Shown here: positions 9,026 to 17,874 of the stretch, piece after piece
Layout of the letters: each line of letters opens with the position of its first letter
Position numbering within the stretch: position 1 is the stretch's first letter
Source: Alkalimonas amylolytica
GTDB lineage: Bacteria > Pseudomonadota > Gammaproteobacteria > Enterobacterales > Alteromonadaceae
Assembly: GCF_900107845.1 (NCBI RefSeq)
Contig: NZ_FNRM01000007.1
Span: forward strand, 1 to 64,000
DNA length: 64,000 bases
Direction: 5' to 3'
The notes under the pieces: model-generated
What the model was told of the DNA's origin: nothing
Seen by the model: the letters and a program-made list of their open reading frames with translations, nothing else
The model's database searches: none
Made by a program: the position numbers and the translations under genes

Positions 9026-10269
9026 GGAAGAGTTTGTTCGCCGCGCCATAAATCCTGCCATAATTCACGCTGCCGGATCAGGTGGCTTTGACTGCCATCC
9101 ACCAGCACCTCGGCCGCTCTGGGGCGGCTATTGTAATTGGAGCTCATGGTAAAACCATAGGCGCCGGCTGAGCGCACCGCCAGTAAATCGCCTTCGGCAA
9201 TGACTAAAGGCCGATCTTTACCGAGAAAATCACCGGTTTCACAGACCGGACCGACCACATCGTACAGCTGCGCTGTGCCAGCTTGCTGCTGTACCGGCAC
9301 GATGGCTTGCCAGGCACTGTACAGCGCTGGCCGGATTAAATCGTTCATGGCCGCATCGACAATGGCAAAGTTTTTCTCCTGGCCAGGCTTCAGGTACTCC
9401 ACCCGGGTCAGCAGCACGCCGGCATTGGCCATAATGGCACGGCCGGGTTCAAAAATCAGCGTCAGCTGTGGGTAGGGTTTTAACCGTTCGACCACAGCAG
9501 CGGCATACTCACTGGGATGCGGCGGGGTTTCATCCTGGTAGCGCACACCCAGGCCACCACCAACATCGATATGCTGTAACTGGATCCCCTGGTCTGCCAG
9601 TCGGTCAATTAAGGCCAGCAGTTTGTCCAGTGCATCCAAAAAAGGTTGGGTTTCAGTCAGTTGTGAGCCTATATGGCAGTCGACACCGACCACCTGCAAA
9701 TGCGAGGCTGCAGCAGCCTGCTGATAAATGCGCTCTGCGTCGTTGATATCAATGCCAAATTTATTGGCTTTGAGGCCGGTAGAAATATACGGATGGGTTT
9801 TGGCATCGATGTCCGGATTGACCCGGATAGAGACCGGCGCTAGCAGATCCAGCTCTTTAGCCACCTGCTGCAGCCGGTTTAACTCGGCTTCGGATTCCAC
9901 ATTAAAACACTTAATACCAAGTTGCAGCGCATAGCGCATTTCATCGGCGGTTTTGGCAACACCGGAGAATACTACTTTTTTCGGGTCACCACCTGCGGCC
10001 ATCACCCGGCGCAGTTCACCTTCAGAGACGATATCAAAACCCGAGCCAAGCCGGGCTAGTACATCCAGCACGGCAATATTGCTGTTGGCTTTAACGGCAT
10101 AACAAATCAGGTGTGGATGGCCTTTGGCTGCATCGGCAAAAGCATGGTAATGCCGTTCTATGGTAGCGCGGGAATAGACATAGCAAGGTGTGCCATAATG
10201 AGCGGCAATCTCGCTTAATGGAACTTCTTCGGCAAAGAGCTGCAGCTCGCGGTAATTAAAATGGTCCAT
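9022..10269 (-). CDS. lysA: diaminopimelate decarboxylase
   Basis: PLP-dependent decarboxylase making L-lysine from meso-diaminopimelate, one step after DapF. It is a fold III alanine-racemase-like barrel with the PLP lysine in CYAVKANSN, the GGGLGVRY phosphate loop, [11 protein letters not shown], and the family CETGDFL motif. Length is 415 aa. It overlaps lptM by 14 bases upstream and dapF by 4 downstream. E. coli lysA is elsewhere with lysR; location beside dapF is common in other gammaproteobacteria. Confidence 0.96.
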   Translation of the reverse strand: MDHFNYRELQLFAEEVPLSEIAAHYGTPCYVYSRATIERHYHAFADAAKGHPHLICYAVKANSNIAVLDVLARLGSGFDIVSEGELRRVMAAGGDPKKVVFSGVAKTADEMRYALQLGIKCFNVESEAELNRLQQVAKELDLLAPVSIRVNPDIDAKTHPYISTGLKANKFGIDINDAERIYQQAAAASHLQVVGVDCHIGSQLTETQPFLDALDKLLALIDRLADQGIQLQHIDVGGGLGVRYQDETPPHPSEYAAAVVERLKPYPQLTLIFEPGRAIMANAGVLLTRVEYLKPGQEKNFAIVDAAMNDLIRPALYSAWQAIVPVQQQAGTAQLYDVVGPVCETGDFLGKDRPLVIAEGDLLAVRSAGAYGFTMSSNYNSRPRAAEVLVDGSQSHLIRQRELWQDLWRGEQTLP

Positions 10270-10471
10270 GGGGGTTACTCTGTGGTACGACGATAACGGA
10301 ATTTTCTGGCTCGTCAGCTGGCTCTTCTGCGACAGCTTCCGGCGGTTGTGGTAAGGTAAGTGGGCCTTTCTGACCGCAGGCAGACAGGGCCAAAAGAACG
10401 GCCAGGATCAGCAGGAAGCGAGCAGACAACGGACGAAAACGATAGCCTAGATGCATGGTGATGTATTTCAT
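10256..10471 (-). CDS. lptM: small outer-membrane lipoprotein LptM (YifL)
   Basis: A 71-aa lipoprotein with a hydrophobic signal segment and the lipobox LSAC followed by GQKGPL, the exact signature of the family. In E. coli, LptM promotes oxidative maturation of the LPS translocon protein LptD. The C-terminus is a Pro/Glu-rich tail. It is the first gene of the leftward operon and diverges from cyaY. A second ATG five codons in is also a possible start. Confidence 0.88.
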   Translation of the reverse strand: MKYITMHLGYRFRPLSARFLLILAVLLALSACGQKGPLTLPQPPEAVAEEPADEPENSVIVVPQSNPHGPF

Positions 10472-10487
10472 AAATTGCCAGAGGCTC

Positions 10488-10493
10488 TATAAT
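10488..10493 (+). promoter_or_regulatory. candidate -10 box of cyaY
   Basis: Perfect TATAAT 35 bases before the cyaY ATG in the 57-base divergent gap. No good -35 is visible at the right distance. An AGGTG Shine-Dalgarno lies just before the ATG. Confidence 0.4.
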
Positions 10494-10528
10494 CGCATCC
10501 TTAGCAGCAAAAGCAAACAGGTGACGCA

Positions 10529-10852
10529 ATGAATGATCGTGAATATGACGAATTAGCCGATGCCACCCTGCTGGCGGTTGAAGAAGCCATCGAGCAGTTG
10601 GAGGTGGATCTGGATTATGAATCCATGGGTGGCAAGCTGGATATTACCTTCGCCGACGGCAGTAAAATCATTATCAACAAGCAACCACCGCTGCATCAGT
10701 TGTGGATAGCCACCAAGTTTAATGGTCATCACTGCGAGTGGCAGCAGGGCAAGTGGATAGATAACCGAACCGGCCTGGAGTTCTGGGCGTTAATCAACGA
10801 TGCCGCCAGCAAGCAGGCGGGTGTTACCATTCAATTAGAGCCAACAGCATGA
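10529..10852 (+). CDS. cyaY: frataxin-like iron donor CyaY
   Basis: Acidic 107-aa protein that binds iron and modulates IscS in Fe-S cluster assembly. The N-terminal acidic helix (EYDELADATLLAVEEAIEQL) and the beta-sheet core with LDITFADGSKIIINKQ and LWIATKFNG are typical. It is divergent from lptM and followed by an esterase gene through an ATGA overlap. Confidence 0.95.
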   Translation: MNDREYDELADATLLAVEEAIEQLEVDLDYESMGGKLDITFADGSKIIINKQPPLHQLWIATKFNGHHCEWQQGKWIDNRTGLEFWALINDAASKQAGVTIQLEPTA

Positions 10853-11529
10853 CAGTACTTCCTTTTGTTGATACACCAGCCCAGGGGCCTTGCAAGGCAG
10901 TAGTCGTTTGGTTGCATGGCCTGGGTGATTCCGGCCATGGTTTTGCGCCAATCGTGCCTGAGTTGCGATTACCTGCCGATGCTGGCATCCGTTTTATCTT
11001 CCCTCATGCCCCAGTGCAACCGGTCACCATCAACGGCGGCATGGAAATGCGTTCCTGGTATGATATTAAAAGCATGGATTTACTGAGCCGGGCCGACGAA
11101 ACCGGGGTGCGTCAGTCGGCGGCTAAAGTGCAACAGTTGTTGGATCAGCTGATTGCTGAAGGCATGCCATCCGAGCGTATTGTGCTGGCTGGTTTTAGCC
11201 AGGGTGGAGTGATTGCTTTGCACTTACTGCCACGTTTGCCTTATAAACTGGCTGGCGTGATGGCGTTATCCACCTACCTATGTGCGCCAGAAAAATTGCC
11301 GGCGGAGGCCACTGCCAACAACAAAGCGACACCGGTATTTATTGGCCACGGCGTCCAGGACCCGGTCGTGCCGGTCGCCGGTGGACAACAGGCCTTTCAC
11401 GCCCTTAAAAAACAGGGATTTGCTGTGAGTTGGCATGAATACCGGATGGAGCACAGTGTCTGTGCCCAGGAAGTAGCCGATATCAGCAGCTTTTTGCAGC
11501 GGCTGTTAATGACGGACAAGGAAAACTAA
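10849..11529 (+). CDS. alpha/beta-hydrolase, carboxylesterase/lysophospholipase type
   Basis: Abhydrolase_2 family serine esterase, about the usual 220 aa. The oxyanion region is [14 protein letters not shown] and the nucleophile elbow is GFSQGG. The acid is Asp in HGVQDPVVP and the base is His in [10 protein letters not shown]. No signal peptide, so cytoplasmic. The physiological substrate is not predictable; relatives cleave short-chain acyl esters or lysophospholipids. It overlaps cyaY by 4 bases, and hemC starts one base after its stop, so it sits inside a frataxin-heme transcription unit. Confidence 0.88.
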   Translation: MTVLPFVDTPAQGPCKAVVVWLHGLGDSGHGFAPIVPELRLPADAGIRFIFPHAPVQPVTINGGMEMRSWYDIKSMDLLSRADETGVRQSAAKVQQLLDQLIAEGMPSERIVLAGFSQGGVIALHLLPRLPYKLAGVMALSTYLCAPEKLPAEATANNKATPVFIGHGVQDPVVPVAGGQQAFHALKKQGFAVSWHEYRMEHSVCAQEVADISSFLQRLLMTDKEN

Positions 11530-11530
11530 C

Positions 11531-12460
11531 ATGAGCCAGATGGTACGAATTGCCACCCGTAAAAGTGCACTGGCATTGTGGCAGGCTGAGTATGTTAAGG
11601 CCGAGCTGGAAAAGCACCATCCGCAATTAACCGTGCAATTGGTGCCAATGTCGACCCAAGGCGATAAAATTCTCGATACGCCGCTGGCTAAAATTGGCGG
11701 CAAAGGTCTTTTTGTCAAAGAACTGGAAACGGCCTTGCTGGATGGCAGGGCCGATATTGCTGTGCACAGCATGAAAGATGTGCCGGTGGCCTTTCCTGAC
11801 GGCTTGGTGCTGCATACCATTTGCCCGCGGGAAGATCCGCGCGATGCGTTTGTGTCCAATCGCTATGCCAGCCTGGCTGATTTGCCGGCCGGCGCTGTGG
11901 TTGGCACCTCCAGCCTGCGCCGACAGTGTCAGCTCAAAGCACGGCGACCGGATCTACAGATCAAAGACTTACGTGGTAACGTCAATACTCGTTTGGCCAA
12001 GCTGGATCAGGGCGACTTTGATGCGATTATCCTGGCAGCGGCCGGTTTGATTCGACTGGGTTTTCAGCAACGGATTGCCGGCTGGCTAGAGCCAGAGCAG
12101 AGCCTGCCAGCCAACGGCCAGGGCGCTGTGGGCATTGAGTGCCGGGCCGATGACCCCGATGTACAGCAACTGCTGGCGGCCCTGCATGATGCTGATACTT
12201 CGGATCGGGTGCTGGCCGAGCGGGCGATGAACCGGCGCTTGCAAGGTGGTTGCCAGGTGCCAATAGGCGCTTATGCTGAGCTTAGCGGGGATACCTTGTG
12301 GCTGCGGGGCCTGGTTGGCTCCCTGGATGGTGGTCAGATTTTACAGGCTGAAGCCAAAGCGCCGCGTCAGCAAGCAGAAGCTTTGGGGGTGCAGGTGGCT
12401 GAAGCTTTGTTGGCGCAGGGGGCGGCTGAACTCCTTGCGGCGGCCTACCAGGAGCGATGA
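11531..12460 (+). CDS. hemC: porphobilinogen deaminase (hydroxymethylbilane synthase)
   Basis: Condenses four porphobilinogens to hydroxymethylbilane in heme synthesis. Typical features are [16 protein letters not shown], the catalytic-site [15 protein letters not shown] near residue 83 ([11 protein letters not shown]) and the dipyrromethane-cofactor Cys in [11 protein letters not shown] (about residue 240). Length is 309 aa (E. coli 313). A GGA-type ribosome site lies in the end of the esterase gene. It overlaps hemD by ATGA. Confidence 0.97.
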   Translation: MSQMVRIATRKSALALWQAEYVKAELEKHHPQLTVQLVPMSTQGDKILDTPLAKIGGKGLFVKELETALLDGRADIAVHSMKDVPVAFPDGLVLHTICPREDPRDAFVSNRYASLADLPAGAVVGTSSLRRQCQLKARRPDLQIKDLRGNVNTRLAKLDQGDFDAIILAAAGLIRLGFQQRIAGWLEPEQSLPANGQGAVGIECRADDPDVQQLLAALHDADTSDRVLAERAMNRRLQGGCQVPIGAYAELSGDTLWLRGLVGSLDGGQILQAEAKAPRQQAEALGVQVAEALLAQGAAELLAAAYQER

Positions 12461-13206
12461 TGAGTGCTCAAACGCTGTTAATCACCCGGCCAGCCGGTAA
12501 AGCGGATGCCTTATTGGCAGGCCTGGATGAGCTTGGCCTGGTGTATCTCTACCAGCCTCTGATCGCAACCCAACTGGTGCCGGTTAAACCCAAAGAGCTG
12601 CAGTGGCTGCAGCAGGCCGACCAACTGGTGTTTGTGAGTGTCAGTGCTGTGACTTCGTTGCAACAACAACTGGATGCCAGTGAGCTAAAAGCACCGCTAC
12701 GAGCGGTCGGTCAGACCACAGCGACGGTATTGCAGCAATGGACCGGGCGGGAAGTGTTGTACCCGGACGATCAACGTAGCGAAGGTGTATTGTCAATGCC
12801 CTGCATGCAGCAGGTGGATGGTCAGAATATCGTGATTGTTCGCGGTCAGAGTGGTCGGGAGCTGATGAAGCAGGGGCTGCAGCAACGCGGTGCCAGGGTG
12901 CGCTATGTACAAAGCTACCACCGACTACCCATTGAGCTGGATGGTGAAGCACTGTTTGCGATCTGGCAGCAGCAAGTCAGTTGTATTCTGGTAACCAGTG
13001 AAGAAATTCTGCGTCGCTTATTTTCACTGTTACCGGTTACCGGCCATGACTGGTTGCGCAGCCGGCACTGGATTTTGGTCAGTCCGCGCATGCACGATTC
13101 AGCGTTGGCACTTGGCATCCCGGTCAGCAAGATTATACTGGCAGATAATGCCAACGATAGCGCGCTTATGGCAGCGATATGCCATTACAAGAGGGATTAT
13201 TTATGA
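12457..13206 (+). CDS. hemD: uroporphyrinogen-III synthase
   Basis: Closes the linear tetrapyrrole to uroporphyrinogen III with D-ring inversion. The family is poorly conserved, but [13 protein letters not shown] at the start, [22 protein letters not shown] and [10 protein letters not shown] match it, as do length (249 aa) and position after hemC. Two adjacent ATGs (12457 and 12460) are possible starts; both overlap the hemC stop. Confidence 0.93.
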   Translation: MMSAQTLLITRPAGKADALLAGLDELGLVYLYQPLIATQLVPVKPKELQWLQQADQLVFVSVSAVTSLQQQLDASELKAPLRAVGQTTATVLQQWTGREVLYPDDQRSEGVLSMPCMQQVDGQNIVIVRGQSGRELMKQGLQQRGARVRYVQSYHRLPIELDGEALFAIWQQQVSCILVTSEEILRRLFSLLPVTGHDWLRSRHWILVSPRMHDSALALGIPVSKIILADNANDSALMAAICHYKRDYL

Positions 13207-14375
13207 GCAGTGAGCCAAGCAAAGCCAGCGAACAGCCGTCGGCACCTACCGCTGAAACTGAGCAGTCAGGGGATGAGATGCGTTATTTGTCCGAAGCCGA
13301 CTTGCAACAGCCGGTGGTCAGAACCGGGCGAGGCATTGCCTGGCTGACCTTGCTGTATAGCTTGCTGCTGACGGGAGCTTTGGTTGCGGTGGGCTATTGG
13401 CTCTACCCACAGTGGCAGCAGTTGAATGAGGGGCAGCAGCGCCAACAGCAGGCCTTAGAGCGTCAGCTGGATGAAGAGCGCTCTGGGTTGCAGCGCAGTC
13501 AGCAACAACTAAGAGACGAGCAGCAACGACAGCTGGAGCAATGGCAACAGCAACAGCGCCAGCAACAGGATGAACTAAGACGCCAACTGCAACAGCAGCA
13601 AACGCAGTTTCAGCAACAGTTGCGTTTTATCGAGCAGCGCCTAGAGCAGCAGCAAGGCGCAGCACCCAGCATCTGGCTGTTGGCCGAGGTGGATTATCTG
13701 CTGCGTATGGCCAGCCAGAAGATCTGGCTGGAACTGGATGTAGCAACCAGCCTGCAGCTGTTAAAAAGTGCCGATAGCCGTTTAGCCCGCTTGGGTGAGC
13801 CTGCTTTGCTTTCAGTACGTGAAGCCATTCGCCAGGATGAACAAGCCCTGTCCAGGCTCCGTATTCCTGATCCTGCCGAGACACAACTGACTATCCGGTC
13901 GCTACGGGAGTTGGCACGGGAGCTGCCATTCAAAGATCAACAGCAGACGCTGCAAGGGCAATCAGAACCAACCGATGCAGGCTGGCGTGAGCGCGGGCTG
14001 CGTTTGTGGCGGCAGGGACTGCAGCAGTTGGTGCAGGTTCGTCGCAGTGTGGCCGAGGATAATTTTAGCCTGAGCCGTGAGCAGCAATTTTTGCTGAGGC
14101 AGCGTTTGCAACAACAGCTGGTCCAAGCCGAGCTGGCCGCCATGCAGCAACAAAGCGCTTTATTCCAGGCCAGCTTGCGTGAGGCGGCTGATTTGGTGCA
14201 GCGCTATTTTGAGGCCTCCGATGCGGGCACTCAACAGTTGTCGGCCAGATTGGTCGAGCTGGCACGACTGGAGCTGCACCCGGGCTATATAGCTCCACTG
14301 CAAAGTCTGGAAGCCCTACAGCGCTATCAGCGCACCATACAGCTGCTGGGTGAGGATGCAGGAGACGAGTTATGA
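13203..14375 (+). CDS. hemX: HemX family membrane protein
   Basis: Often annotated as uroporphyrinogen-III C-methyltransferase, but the HemX family has no SAM-binding fold and its role in heme synthesis is unclear. It has a short cytoplasmic N-terminus, one transmembrane helix (about residues 43-65), a long Gln/Arg-rich coiled coil (about 70-150) and a helical periplasmic domain. I start at the ATG at 13203, which forms ATGA with the hemD stop (390 aa). An ATG 8 codons upstream lacks that coupling. Confidence 0.9.
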   Translation: MSSEPSKASEQPSAPTAETEQSGDEMRYLSEADLQQPVVRTGRGIAWLTLLYSLLLTGALVAVGYWLYPQWQQLNEGQQRQQQALERQLDEERSGLQRSQQQLRDEQQRQLEQWQQQQRQQQDELRRQLQQQQTQFQQQLRFIEQRLEQQQGAAPSIWLLAEVDYLLRMASQKIWLELDVATSLQLLKSADSRLARLGEPALLSVREAIRQDEQALSRLRIPDPAETQLTIRSLRELARELPFKDQQQTLQGQSEPTDAGWRERGLRLWRQGLQQLVQVRRSVAEDNFSLSREQQFLLRQRLQQQLVQAELAAMQQQSALFQASLREAADLVQRYFEASDAGTQQLSARLVELARLELHPGYIAPLQSLEALQRYQRTIQLLGEDAGDEL

Positions 14376-15463
14376 TACGTTTGCTGCTGATCATTCTGTT
14401 GCTGGCCGCGGCAATGTGGCTGGGGCCTCTGGTGCTGGCAGAACCTGGCTATGTGCGTATTGTGCTGGCGGGCTATACCCTGGAAATGACGGTGGTTGGT
14501 CTGGTGGTGCTCCTGATCGTCAGTAGCCTGCTGCTGTGGTTGATGGCAAAGTTGCTGCGGGCATTATGGCGATTGCCAAGCCGCTCCTGGCGCTTCTGGC
14601 AGTGGCGCCGGCGGCAAAAAGCACAGCAGGCTTTCCAAGAAGGGCTGCGGGCTTTTGCCCGGCAGCAGTGGCAGGATGCGGCGAATTTGCTGCAGCAGTC
14701 GCTGGCCCATTCGCAGTATCAGGATGAAAAACGCATGCTGGCGGGCTATGCCGCCTTTTATGCCGGTCAAACACCGCAGGCTGAGCAGCTGATCCAGCAA
14801 CTGGCCGAGCAGGATCCCAACACCTGGTTTGTGCAGGCCGATCTGTTGATCCAGCAAGGACAAGCTGCTCAGGCAGCTAACTTGCTGCAAGCCAAAGTGG
14901 CGCAGCAACCCAAAGCCTGTGGCTTGGGGCAATTGTATTTGTTTAGCTTGCAACAGGCCGGCCAATGGCAGCAGCTGTTGGAGCAAGTACCGGCAGCCCT
15001 GAAGCATCGTTGGTTTAGCAAATCGCAATGGGTGGTGCAGCGCTATCAGATTTATCCGAAGGCCATCAGCAGCCTGGTGCAGAGCGGGCAGTTTTCGGAG
15101 CAATCCGACTATTGGCAGGCTTTGCCAGGACGTGAGCGTAAATCGGTCGCTGCCGTGATTGGCCGGGCCTGGGCCAAAGCCAATCAGGGCCAGACCGAGC
15201 AGGCAGAGCGTTTGCTGGTAAACACTCTGGCGCTGGCAGATATCGAGCTGGCCTGGCCTTATCTACGCCAGATCCCACTGGGCAAATCCGTGTTGCAATT
15301 ACGTAAGCAGGTGCAGCACTGGTTGCGCGATCATGCTGGCAACGGTTATTTGTATGCCTTGCTGAGCTGGCTGGCCGAGCAGGAAGGTGAGTTGGAGCAA
15401 GCTCGGCTATCCTGGAAAAAAGCCCTGCAGTATCAGCCGGAGTTGGCTGTTAGCAAGAGTTAG
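14372..15463 (+). CDS. hemY: HemY family TPR membrane protein
   Basis: An inner-membrane protein with two N-terminal transmembrane helices (about residues 2-20 and 38-60) followed by a basic stretch and TPR-like helical repeats. It is encoded with hemCDX in gammaproteobacteria, and this HemY is distinct from the protoporphyrinogen oxidase of the same name. Length is 363 aa. It overlaps hemX by ATGA. Confidence 0.92.
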   Translation: MIRLLLIILLLAAAMWLGPLVLAEPGYVRIVLAGYTLEMTVVGLVVLLIVSSLLLWLMAKLLRALWRLPSRSWRFWQWRRRQKAQQAFQEGLRAFARQQWQDAANLLQQSLAHSQYQDEKRMLAGYAAFYAGQTPQAEQLIQQLAEQDPNTWFVQADLLIQQGQAAQAANLLQAKVAQQPKACGLGQLYLFSLQQAGQWQQLLEQVPAALKHRWFSKSQWVVQRYQIYPKAISSLVQSGQFSEQSDYWQALPGRERKSVAAVIGRAWAKANQGQTEQAERLLVNTLALADIELAWPYLRQIPLGKSVLQLRKQVQHWLRDHAGNGYLYALLSWLAEQEGELEQARLSWKKALQYQPELAVSKS

Positions 15464-15469
15464 ACCTTT

Positions 15470-15973
15470 ATGAACCAGCTCACCGGCCTGGCGCCGGTTA
15501 GCCACCCGGATGCGCGTGCGCTGCTGCTTGGCAGCATGCCGGGCGCAGCCTCGCTGGCGCAACAGCAGTATTACGGCCACCCCCGCAATCACTTTTGGCC
15601 GATGATGGCCGAGTTGTTCGGCTTTGATGCAGCCTTAGCTTACCCTGAGCGTTTACAGGCGCTTCAGCGCAACAGGGTTGCACTCTGGGATGTGCTGCAG
15701 CACTGCGAACGTCAAGGCAGCCTCGACAGTGCCATTCGTAATGAAACCCCGAATGATTTTGCCGGCTTTTTCCAACGCCACCGGCAACTACAACTGATCG
15801 CCTTTAATGGAAAAAAAGCCGAAGACAGCTTTCGCAAGCTGGTATTGCCCAAGGTGATGTTACCCAAGACATGCAGCCTGCTTGTGCTGCCCTCCAGTAG
15901 CCCGGCCAATGCAGGCATCAGCCGACCAGCGCGTTTACAAGCCTGGTCGCAGCTAGTGGAGCAATTGCAATAA
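15470..15973 (+). CDS. DNA-deoxyinosine (hypoxanthine) glycosylase, UDG superfamily
   Basis: A 167-aa member of the uracil-DNA-glycosylase superfamily, most like the hypoxanthine-DNA glycosylase family, which removes deaminated adenine. The signature LLLGSMPGAASL followed by YYGHPRNHFWPMM is diagnostic, with FNGKKAE and VLPSSSPAN near the C-terminus. It starts 6 bases after hemY and is probably co-transcribed. Confidence 0.88.
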   Translation: MNQLTGLAPVSHPDARALLLGSMPGAASLAQQQYYGHPRNHFWPMMAELFGFDAALAYPERLQALQRNRVALWDVLQHCERQGSLDSAIRNETPNDFAGFFQRHRQLQLIAFNGKKAEDSFRKLVLPKVMLPKTCSLLVLPSSSPANAGISRPARLQAWSQLVEQLQ

Positions 15974-16067
15974 CGGGGGAATCATTCGGTTTATTGTTTA
16001 AATTTAAGTGACCATAGAGTTGTGCTGCTGTATTATTTTTTCAGTTCATACGAAGCTAGGAATTTTT

Positions 16068-17444
16068 ATGACACATGGAATAGGCAGCAATAGGCCAGAT
16101 GGCAAAAGCTGGCGCTGCATGGTATTGAGTGCTGCATTGGTGTGCTTCGGCTACTCAGGTGTGATCAAAGCCGATTTCTTTCAGGCTTTACAAGCCTACG
16201 AGCAAGAAAACTATGCCGCTGCTTATTCCGGTTTTTCTGAACTGATAGTGTTGGGAAATGCGCAGGCCGCCTTTAATCTGGGGGTTATGTATTACCATGG
16301 CCGGGAGGTTGAAGCGAACCATATTGAGTCCTTGGCTTATTTGCACTTAGCCCGGGCACTGGGGAATGATGATGCAGTGGCAGTGCAGCAACATATTTCA
16401 GCACAGCTCAGTGAAAGCGAACGACGCTTAGCCAGGTTGCGTTATGAAGCGTTGCAGCAGCAAGTCGTGATTCGGGACGATGCCGCAGCTACCCAACTCT
16501 ATGATTTGGTTCAATTACAGCCACTTCAGACTCCAATGCCGGTTTTTCCTGACGAGGTTCATCGCCGTAGCCGCTTTGGGTACATTGTGGTTCGTTTTCT
16601 GGTCGACAAGGACGGCAGCGTGCCAGTGGTGGATATCATTGATAGTTATCCCAGCGGGAACTACGAGCGCAGTACGCTAAGAACCTTAAAACGATGGAAG
16701 TTTGAGCCTACCGGCCAACAGCATTTGCTCAGTACGCAGCTGAACTTCTGGGTGCCTGGCTCTTTGCGTGCTCGCGAGGTTGAGCATTTACTGACGCGTG
16801 ATAAGATTTGGGACTATGCGGCACTGGGGGTGTCAGCCTATCAAGAATATGTGGGTAGCATTTTACACCTCATTCATATTGCTTCCGGCAAACAGACCTA
16901 TGTTGATGAATCTCTTCCTGACGAAGGGATTGCCCCAGACTTTACTGAGCTTTTGAGACAGCAAACTCTAAGCTTCAGGCATCGTCAGTTTTTAGGGTAT
17001 ACCCTGGTGCACGTTGATGAAAATGGCAGGATTGATTCGGTGCTGGCGGCTCATGCACTGGAAGCACCAGATTCGGCAGATCTCATTGGGCAGCGTATTC
17101 GTGGGGCCAATGCTGGCAGGTATTCCATCAGTCGTCCCTCGCGCAGAGACGCGATCTTAGTACAAAAGCTTTACCCTATTCCTCGGCAGCATACTGCTGA
17201 TTTTTGGTGGGGCGAGGCGGCAAAAAATGGCAACTTGAAAGCGCAGCGTATTTTAGCGAATCAGCGTATTGACTGGCAGTTTTACTTGTTGCAGCAACAG
17301 GACCTGGCATCCATGGCCTGGCACGGTGTGCGTTTAACGCTGGATGGAGAGCACGAGCAGGGTTTGGTTTTATTGCGGCAAGCCGCTGGTCAGGGCTATA
17401 GTGTGGCTGAAGAACTGCTGAGTGTTCTGATTGCTGACGAGTAG
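16068..17444 (+). CDS. Sel1-repeat / TonB C-terminal domain protein (paralog 1)
   Basis: An exported 458-aa protein. After a signal sequence (hydrophobic about residues 15-33) come Sel1/TPR-like helices (QAAFNLGVMYYHG ... SLAYLHLARALG) and a TonB C-terminal domain with RSRFGYIVVRFLVDKDGSV and LRTLKRWKFEPT. A second half is shared with the protein at 21776, including IDWQFYLLQQQDLASMAW. TonB-C proteins normally transmit proton-motive force to outer-membrane receptors, but no proline-rich linker is visible, so this may be a periplasmic scaffold instead. The ATG at 16068 has an AGGAA site in front; an ATG 20 codons upstream is less likely. Confidence 0.78.
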   Translation: MTHGIGSNRPDGKSWRCMVLSAALVCFGYSGVIKADFFQALQAYEQENYAAAYSGFSELIVLGNAQAAFNLGVMYYHGREVEANHIESLAYLHLARALGNDDAVAVQQHISAQLSESERRLARLRYEALQQQVVIRDDAAATQLYDLVQLQPLQTPMPVFPDEVHRRSRFGYIVVRFLVDKDGSVPVVDIIDSYPSGNYERSTLRTLKRWKFEPTGQQHLLSTQLNFWVPGSLRAREVEHLLTRDKIWDYAALGVSAYQEYVGSILHLIHIASGKQTYVDESLPDEGIAPDFTELLRQQTLSFRHRQFLGYTLVHVDENGRIDSVLAAHALEAPDSADLIGQRIRGANAGRYSISRPSRRDAILVQKLYPIPRQHTADFWWGEAAKNGNLKAQRILANQRIDWQFYLLQQQDLASMAWHGVRLTLDGEHEQGLVLLRQAAGQGYSVAEELLSVLIADE

Positions 17445-17575
17445 ATAAACGCTTCACGTATCACGGAGGCAGTTTTGCCTGACGTGATAGTTGCCGGATG
17501 AAAACTAACTATTTTATTGATAAAGACTTTTCTTTAGAGGCTGTCAATAAAGCTGACAGTTACCAACTTTTTTTC

Positions 17576-17604
17576 TTGACAGTTGCCAGTTTCAGGTCAA
17601 TAGT
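17576..17604 (+). promoter_or_regulatory. candidate sigma-70 promoter in the 17445-17874 gap
   Basis: Perfect TTGACA (17576-17581), 17-base spacer and AATAGT (17599-17604). This would give a leader of about 264 bases before the peptidase ATG at 17875. The leader holds small hairpins: CTGGC-N5-GCCAG (17675-17689), ACCAC-N8-GTGGT (about 17718-17735) and GCCC-TTT-GGGC (17831-17841). A TATAAT at 17848-17853 has no good -35. Upstream, TATCACG/CGTGATA (17459-17489) and CTGTCA/TGACAG (17541-17560) are weak inverted repeats that might end the previous gene. No other gene was found in the gap. Confidence 0.45.
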
Positions 17605-17874
17605 GTTTACAAAGTAATCAATCCGATCTCTTTGTATGAACGTGCATCGTCCCAGTCTCATTGACTCTAGTTGTCTGGCTTTTCGCCAGCAGGGCTTGCA
17701 CGCTTGTGCTACCGACTACCACCTCTCCGAGTGGTTCGACGAATAGCCATTCCTTTCTAAATTCTGAACCAAGGTTCAACCCCAATACTACCGCAGTGTG
17801 AGTACCTGTCGTTCATGCTGCGTGGTAAACGCCCTTTGGGCACTTTCTATAATAATGATAAGCAGGAAACAACA

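Noticed and set aside
9025-9061. Upstream start of dapF adding 12 residues
   Set aside because: The ATGA overlap with lysA at 9025 and the conserved N-terminus favour the shorter form.
10472-10528. Lysine riboswitch in front of the lysA operon
   Set aside because: The 57-base divergent gap is far too short for the L-box structure.
17815-17874. Upstream ATG of the first cyanophycinase-like gene
   Set aside because: It would put 20 polar residues before an otherwise perfect signal peptide, and a good ribosome site precedes 17875.
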